Positions 7,805-10,520 of a stretch of DNA of 10,520 nt are shown piece by piece. A program made the translations under genes and the position numbers. The notes beneath the pieces are model-generated. The model did not search any database and was not told where the DNA came from. It saw only the letters and a program-made list of their open reading frames with translations. Each line of letters opens with the position of its first letter. Position 1 is the stretch's first letter. Source of the DNA: Roseiflexaceae bacterium (lineage in GTDB: Bacteria > Chloroflexota > Chloroflexia > Chloroflexales > Roseiflexaceae). The DNA is taken from contig JACMIM010000941.1 in assembly GCA_014381165.1 (NCBI GenBank), positions 1 through 10,520 of the forward strand. The letters are read 5' to 3'.

Positions 7805-9262
7805 ATGATTAAACGCGAAGTTCTGCCAACGCTGGTGCCCGGCCTGGATTTGATCTTGGGTGGTGGACTGACTGCTAGTGCGGTCGTGCTGCTGGTTGGC
7901 ACCCCTGGTGCTGGCAAAACGGTCTTGGCCAGCCAATTACTGTTTCAGATGGCGCATAATGGCGCACGCGGGCTGATCGTGACCAACGCATCCGAAGGGA
8001 CGGGCAAGCTGCTTGCGCATCTCGACAGCCTCGATTTCTTTGACGAAGCGCTGATCGGCAACAAGATTATGCTGCTGCCATTCAGCGCATTGTTGAGCGG
8101 CGACTCCGAGGCGACAGAACCCGCGATCATCGCGACCATCAGACGCCTGGATGTGCAGTGGCTGATGGTGGATGGCTTTCAGGGTGCTGCGGGCTTGCTC
8201 GGCAGCACCAACGCCGTGCGCCGCTTTCTAGGTACACTGGCAAACATCAGCTCGTATCTGAACGTGACATGCCTTGTTACGATGGAAGGACATGGCCGCG
8301 ACCCACAGATCGCCGCCGAGCTAACGGTTGTCGATACCGTGCTGGGGCTGGAATACGGCGTCGAGGGCTGGGATCACATGCGGCGCATCGAGGTAATCAA
8401 GAACCGGGGCAGCAGCCACCTGCATGGACTGCACACCTATGCGATCGATGCGCAAGGGTTCACGATCTTTCCACGGCTTGAATCGCTGCCACGCCCGCTG
8501 GTGCAGGCCCAAGCGCGCGGGCAAGCAGGCTTTGGATTGCCAGAACTGGACGCGCTGATCGCTGGCGGCCTGACCACGGGAACTGCGACGGTACTGGCCG
8601 GCGCGCCCGGCACAGGCAAAACGACGCTGGCACTGCACTGGGCACTAGCGGGCGCACGCCCCGAGCAGCCAACAATTTTGGTCAGCTTTGGCGAGGATGC
8701 AGAGCAGCTGCAGCGCAAGGCCAAAACATTCGGGCTTGACCTCGACGCCGCCAGTGCCACAGGGTCGGTTGTGGTGCTGCATGTCACGGCATCCGATTTC
8801 ACACCGGATATTGTCACCGCGAGCGTGCTGGCCGCCTTGACCACCAGCGGGCAGCGGGTTGTGGTCGATGGGGTTGGCGTTCTGGTGCAGGTGTTAGGGG
8901 CGCGGGCACGCACGCATCTCACGGCGCTGGCCATACACCTGGCCAGCCGCAGGGCAACCAGCCTGTACACCCTGGAGATCGAGCCGTTCGTTGGCTTTCG
9001 CCTCGACACACGCTACAGCCCGATTCAGCCGATTGCCGACAACCTTTTGGTGATGCAGTACACGCTGGCGTTGGGCACGCTGCACTACATGCTGGCCGTG
9101 CTCAAGACGCGCTTCAGCCCCTACGACCCGACGCTGCGTGAGTTGTTGCTCCGGCCCACCGGCATCAAGGTGCTTGCGCCGCAGGAGACAGCACCCGGCG
9201 TATTCGAGAGTATTGCGGAAAGCGGCGGCGGGATTTCACCTGGCAACAGGCGGACGGTTTGA
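7805..9262 (+). CDS. KaiC-like tandem RecA-fold ATPase
   Basis: This is a double-domain ATPase of the KaiC/RadA-like branch of the RecA superfamily; 485 residues from the ATG at 7805, close to KaiC's usual 500-520. Domain 1 (about 3-225): entry motif LVPGLDLILGGGL, Walker A GTPGAGKT (32-39), Walker B ending at Asp123 (WLMVDG), and the KaiC-like tail IEVIKNRGSSHLHGLHTY. Domain 2 (about 240-458): GFGLPELDALIAGGLTTG, Walker A GAPGTGKTT (267-275), Walker B RVVVDG (Asp355), and tail LAVLKTRFSPYDPTLREL. The catalytic Glu pair after strand 2 is lost in domain 1 (VTNASEG) and reduced to one in domain 2 (VSFGED, Glu297). By hand alignment the phospho-Ser/Thr pair of cyanobacterial KaiC corresponds to Gln408-Pro409. 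No kaiA or kaiB is nearby. The expected role is nucleotide-dependent signalling with the adjacent receiver, not a proven clock function. Confidence 0.88.
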   Translation: MIKREVLPTLVPGLDLILGGGLTASAVVLLVGTPGAGKTVLASQLLFQMAHNGARGLIVTNASEGTGKLLAHLDSLDFFDEALIGNKIMLLPFSALLSGDSEATEPAIIATIRRLDVQWLMVDGFQGAAGLLGSTNAVRRFLGTLANISSYLNVTCLVTMEGHGRDPQIAAELTVVDTVLGLEYGVEGWDHMRRIEVIKNRGSSHLHGLHTYAIDAQGFTIFPRLESLPRPLVQAQARGQAGFGLPELDALIAGGLTTGTATVLAGAPGTGKTTLALHWALAGARPEQPTILVSFGEDAEQLQRKAKTFGLDLDAASATGSVVVLHVTASDFTPDIVTASVLAALTTSGQRVVVDGVGVLVQVLGARARTHLTALAIHLASRRATSLYTLEIEPFVGFRLDTRYSPIQPIADNLLVMQYTLALGTLHYMLAVLKTRFSPYDPTLRELLLRPTGIKVLAPQETAPGVFESIAESGGGISPGNRRTV

Positions 9263-9266
9263 ACGC

Positions 9267-9317
9267 CCCGGCGCTGAAGCTCCCCCAGCGCGTGTCCCCC
9301 AGCGCTGAAGCGCCGGG
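9267..9317. repeat. Imperfect inverted/direct repeat after the KaiC-like gene
   Basis: CCCGGCGCT (9267-9275) pairs with AGCGCCGGG (9309-9317). Between them lie two direct copies of TCCCCCAGCGC (9281-9291, 9295-9305), and GCGCTGAAGC occurs twice (9271-9280, 9302-9311). The second of these is the centre of the palindrome GCGCTGAAGCGC (9302-9313). Starting 4 bases after the stop codon and followed by T-rich DNA, it may serve as the terminator of the receiver/KaiC-like unit; that is inferred. Confidence 0.65.
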
Positions 9318-9330
9318 CTATTGGGTTATC

Positions 9331-9358
9331 TGTTCTTTGTTCTTTGTTCTTTGTTCTT
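9331..9358. repeat. Heptamer microsatellite, four exact copies
   Basis: TGTTCTT is repeated four times without error, all pyrimidine except one G per unit. It lies in non-coding DNA just after the repeat at 9267-9317. It could act as the U-rich part of a terminator for rightward transcription, or be a slippage-prone simple repeat; nothing downstream is close enough for an obvious on/off switch. Confidence 0.9.
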
Positions 9359-9366
9359 TACCAGCA

Positions 9367-9382
9367 GCGGATTTCAACCCGC
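9367..9382 (-). repeat. GA-centred palindrome, reverse orientation
   Basis: GCGGATTTCAACCCGC is the reverse complement of the palindrome at 10192-10207 except for one base (A at 9371 in place of G). It belongs to the palindrome family that recurs from here to 10267. Confidence 0.6.
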
Positions 9383-9417
9383 CTGCGCCTAGGCCGCACC
9401 CATGTAATTTACAGCCG

Positions 9418-9524
9418 CGCGGCTGAAGCCGCTGGCTGGGGTACGAAGCCCGCCTACGCGGGCTGAAACGATATTTAGCCCGCGTAGGCGGGCTTCGTCG
9501 TGCTAGCCCGCGGCTTCAGCCGCA
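9418..9524. repeat. Nested long inverted repeat (two-tier hairpin)
   Basis: The inner arms (9443-9464 and 9477-9498) are a perfect 22-bp inverted repeat around a 12-base AT-rich loop (GAAACGATATTT). The outer arms (9418-9437 and 9505-9524) match at 18 of 20 positions and are separated from the inner ones by unpaired stretches of 5 and 6 bases. Each outer arm is itself a small palindrome (GCGGCTGAAGCCGC at 9419-9432; GCGGCTTCAGCCGC at 9510-9523). There is no open frame worth calling inside it. It may be a small non-autonomous element or a cruciform/terminator; no transposase is present. This element and the neighbouring repeats fill most of the gene-free stretch 9263-9619; the remainder (9525-9619) shows no clear promoter. 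Confidence 0.85.
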
Positions 9525-9619
9525 GGCGGACGTGATGGCAATGCCTCAACCCACCTGCCGCTCCAATGGCACATTAATTGCGTTAGAAACTGCCTTAACC
9601 AGTGAGTCATAAGGTGGCC

Positions 9620-10324
9620 ATGGGTGCTGTGATACGGGGGGTGCTGTTGCCAGGGCAGCGGCAGGTGGAATTGCGCAACTTCGCAATTCCCACGCCGGGC
9701 CAGGGGCAGGTGCTGATCAAAATGCGCGCCTCGTCGATCTGCGGCAGCGACATTCGGGCGATCTACCGCGAGCATCTCGGCCACGGCCCGGAGGCCTACC
9801 AGAACGTGATCGCTGGCCACGAGCCGTGTGGGCAGATCGTCGATGTCGGGCCGGGTTGTCGGCGTTTTCGCGTGGGCGATCGCGTGGTGCTGTACCATAT
9901 CAGTGGATGTGGGCTGTGCCACGACTGCCGCGAGGGCTACATGATCAGCTGCAGCTCGCCCTTGCGCAGCGCCTATGGCTGGCAGCGCGATGGCGGCCAC
10001 GCCGAGTACATGCTGGCCGAGGAAACAACCTGCGTGGCCCTGCCGGACGCATTAAGCTATGTCGATGGCGCACTGGTGGCCTGTGGCTTCGGCACCGCGT
10101 ATGAGGCCCTCACGCGCATGCAGGTCGCAGGCCGCGACCGCGTGCTGATCACCGGCATGGGGCCGGTCGGCATGGGCGCGGCGCTGTTGGCGCGGGTTGA
10201 AACCCGCTGCTGGTATGCGAAACGCGCTGAAGCGCGTTGGACGCGATTGAACGCGCTGAAGCGCGTTTTGGGGTATCAGACGCCGGATTCATGCGGTGGC
10301 CGTGGTGGTGGCGCAACAGTTTGA
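9620..10324 (+). pseudogene. Truncated zinc-dependent medium-chain dehydrogenase
   Basis: This is the N-terminal half of an alcohol/threonine-dehydrogenase-like enzyme that would oxidise an alcohol or polyol with NAD(P). It has 234 codons, against about 340-350 in intact relatives. Residues 1-192 are well conserved: catalytic-zinc ligand region SSICGSD (Cys41) and AGHEPCG (His67-Glu68), structural-zinc cysteines 97, 100, 103 and 111 (CGLCHDC then C), GGHAEYML, and the start of the Rossmann fold TGMGPVGMGAALLA (178-191). From residue 193 the frame runs through palindromic repeats (VETRCWYAKRAEARW onward) that do not resemble the family, then stops. The rest of the cofactor domain and the C-terminal part of the catalytic domain are missing, and the next gene begins 85 bases later. 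The ATG at 9620 follows AAGGTGG (9611-9617, close spacing); an in-frame GTG at 9602 is possible. The fold could not close as an active enzyme, so it is probably non-functional. Confidence 0.82.
10192..10267. repeat. Cluster of three GA-centred palindromes
   Basis: GCGGGTTGAAACCCGC occupies 10192-10207, and AACGCGCTGAAGCGCGTT occurs twice, at 10221-10238 and 10250-10267. Each is a perfect stem of 7 or 8 bp around a central GA. The two 18-base copies are 29 bases apart, so the dehydrogenase frame reads them in different phases (as KRAEARW and NALKRV); they are therefore DNA repeats, not protein repeats. The cluster begins at the point where dehydrogenase homology is lost. Confidence 0.88.
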
Positions 10325-10395
10325 ATCCCACCTGCGGCAAGGTGTGTATTGTCATGGAGTGATCGAGTTTACAGGGCGACCTAGTCTTTTCGAGC

Positions 10396-10402
10396 AAGGA
10401 GG
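10396..10402 (+). promoter_or_regulatory. Strong ribosome binding site of the right-edge lipoprotein
   Basis: AAGGAGG, a full match to the anti-Shine-Dalgarno complement, ends 7 bases before the ATG at 10410. It is the best such site in the window and supports calling the short frame that follows as a real gene. Confidence 0.85.
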
Positions 10403-10409
10403 CTCTCAG

Positions 10410-10520
10410 ATGACCACGACACAACGGATCGGCGGCATACTTGCCGCCCTGCTGCTGGCCGGCACGCTTGCCGCCTGTGGCGGAAACACAAGCGGCGGGG
10501 CGGCGGCGTCAGCGTCCGGC
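10410..10520 (+). CDS. Lipoprotein N-terminus, 3' end missing (possible ABC substrate-binding protein)
   Basis: Only the first 37 codons are in the window. They encode a type II (lipoprotein) signal peptide: a short polar start with one Arg (MTTTQRIGG), a hydrophobic core (ILAALLLAGTL), and a lipobox LAAC with the lipidated cysteine at residue 23. A Gly/Ala/Ser-rich linker (GGNTSGGAAASASG) follows, as in lipoproteins tethered outside the membrane. Such starts are common in sugar or peptide ABC transporter binding proteins, and the oppA linker at the left edge is of the same general kind, but the mature domain is not visible and the function stays open. The frame reaches the right edge without a stop. 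Confidence 0.8.
   Translation, partial: MTTTQRIGGILAALLLAGTLAACGGNTSGGAAASASG

Noticed and set aside
9570..9584. CACATTAATTGCGTT, which resembles part of the lac region found in cloning vectors
   Set aside because: Only about 15 bases look alike from memory and the flanks do not match, so chance is more likely than vector contamination.
9267..10267. CRISPR array from the recurring palindromes
   Set aside because: Spacing is irregular, repeats differ in sequence and orientation, and there is no constant repeat-spacer pattern or cas gene.
10345..10395. Possible promoter (TTGTCA, TTTACA-like hexamers) before the right-edge lipoprotein
   Set aside because: No partner hexamer at a suitable distance could be found for either, so a promoter cannot be supported.
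10149..10424. Minus-strand frame across the palindrome cluster
   Set aside because: It translates palindromic repeat DNA and the opposite strand of the dehydrogenase remnant; no start signal or domain.

Overview
The window looks like chromosomal DNA from a GC-rich bacterium, most plausibly a member of the Chloroflexota (Chloroflexia or Anaerolineae type). That placement is an inference from three things: a complete Opp-type transporter operon, a KaiC-like ATPase paired with a lone receiver domain, and many GC-rich intergenic palindromes of the kind I associate with that phylum. No rRNA, tRNA, CRISPR array, transposase or phage gene is visible. All supported genes lie on the + strand.

Region 1 (1-6017) is an oligopeptide/dipeptide ABC importer operon. 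It encodes a substrate-binding lipoprotein whose 5' end is cut off by the window edge, then permeases OppB and OppC, then ATPases OppD and OppF. A perfect 12-bp stem-loop without a T-tract separates the binding-protein gene from oppB, which would fit higher expression of the binding protein than of the membrane parts. The five proteins together make one import complex: an external receptor, a two-subunit channel and two ATPases with C-terminal cysteine clusters.

Region 2 (6018-7437) begins with a 26-bp tandem repeat followed by an inverted copy, forming a 27-bp perfect hairpin. A NifS/IscS-type cysteine desulfurase gene follows. A second long GC-rich hairpin closes this gene.

Region 3 (7438-9262) is a tight two-gene unit. 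It holds a 121-residue stand-alone receiver domain and, one base after its stop codon, a 485-residue double-domain KaiC-like ATPase. The ATPase keeps both Walker A motifs. It has lost most of the catalytic glutamates, and by hand alignment also the KaiC autophosphorylation residues, so it is more likely a signalling ATPase than a clock phosphoprotein.

Region 4 (9263-10409) is rich in repeats. It contains GA-centred palindromes with varying stems, a four-copy heptamer and a nested long inverted repeat. A zinc-dependent medium-chain dehydrogenase gene follows, and its homology stops early in the cofactor-binding domain, exactly where a cluster of the same palindromes begins; I call it a pseudogene. 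The window ends with the first 37 codons of another lipoprotein gene. The most interesting material is the palindrome family with its link to the broken dehydrogenase, and the diverged KaiC-like/receiver pair. I do not see a clearly new multi-gene system.
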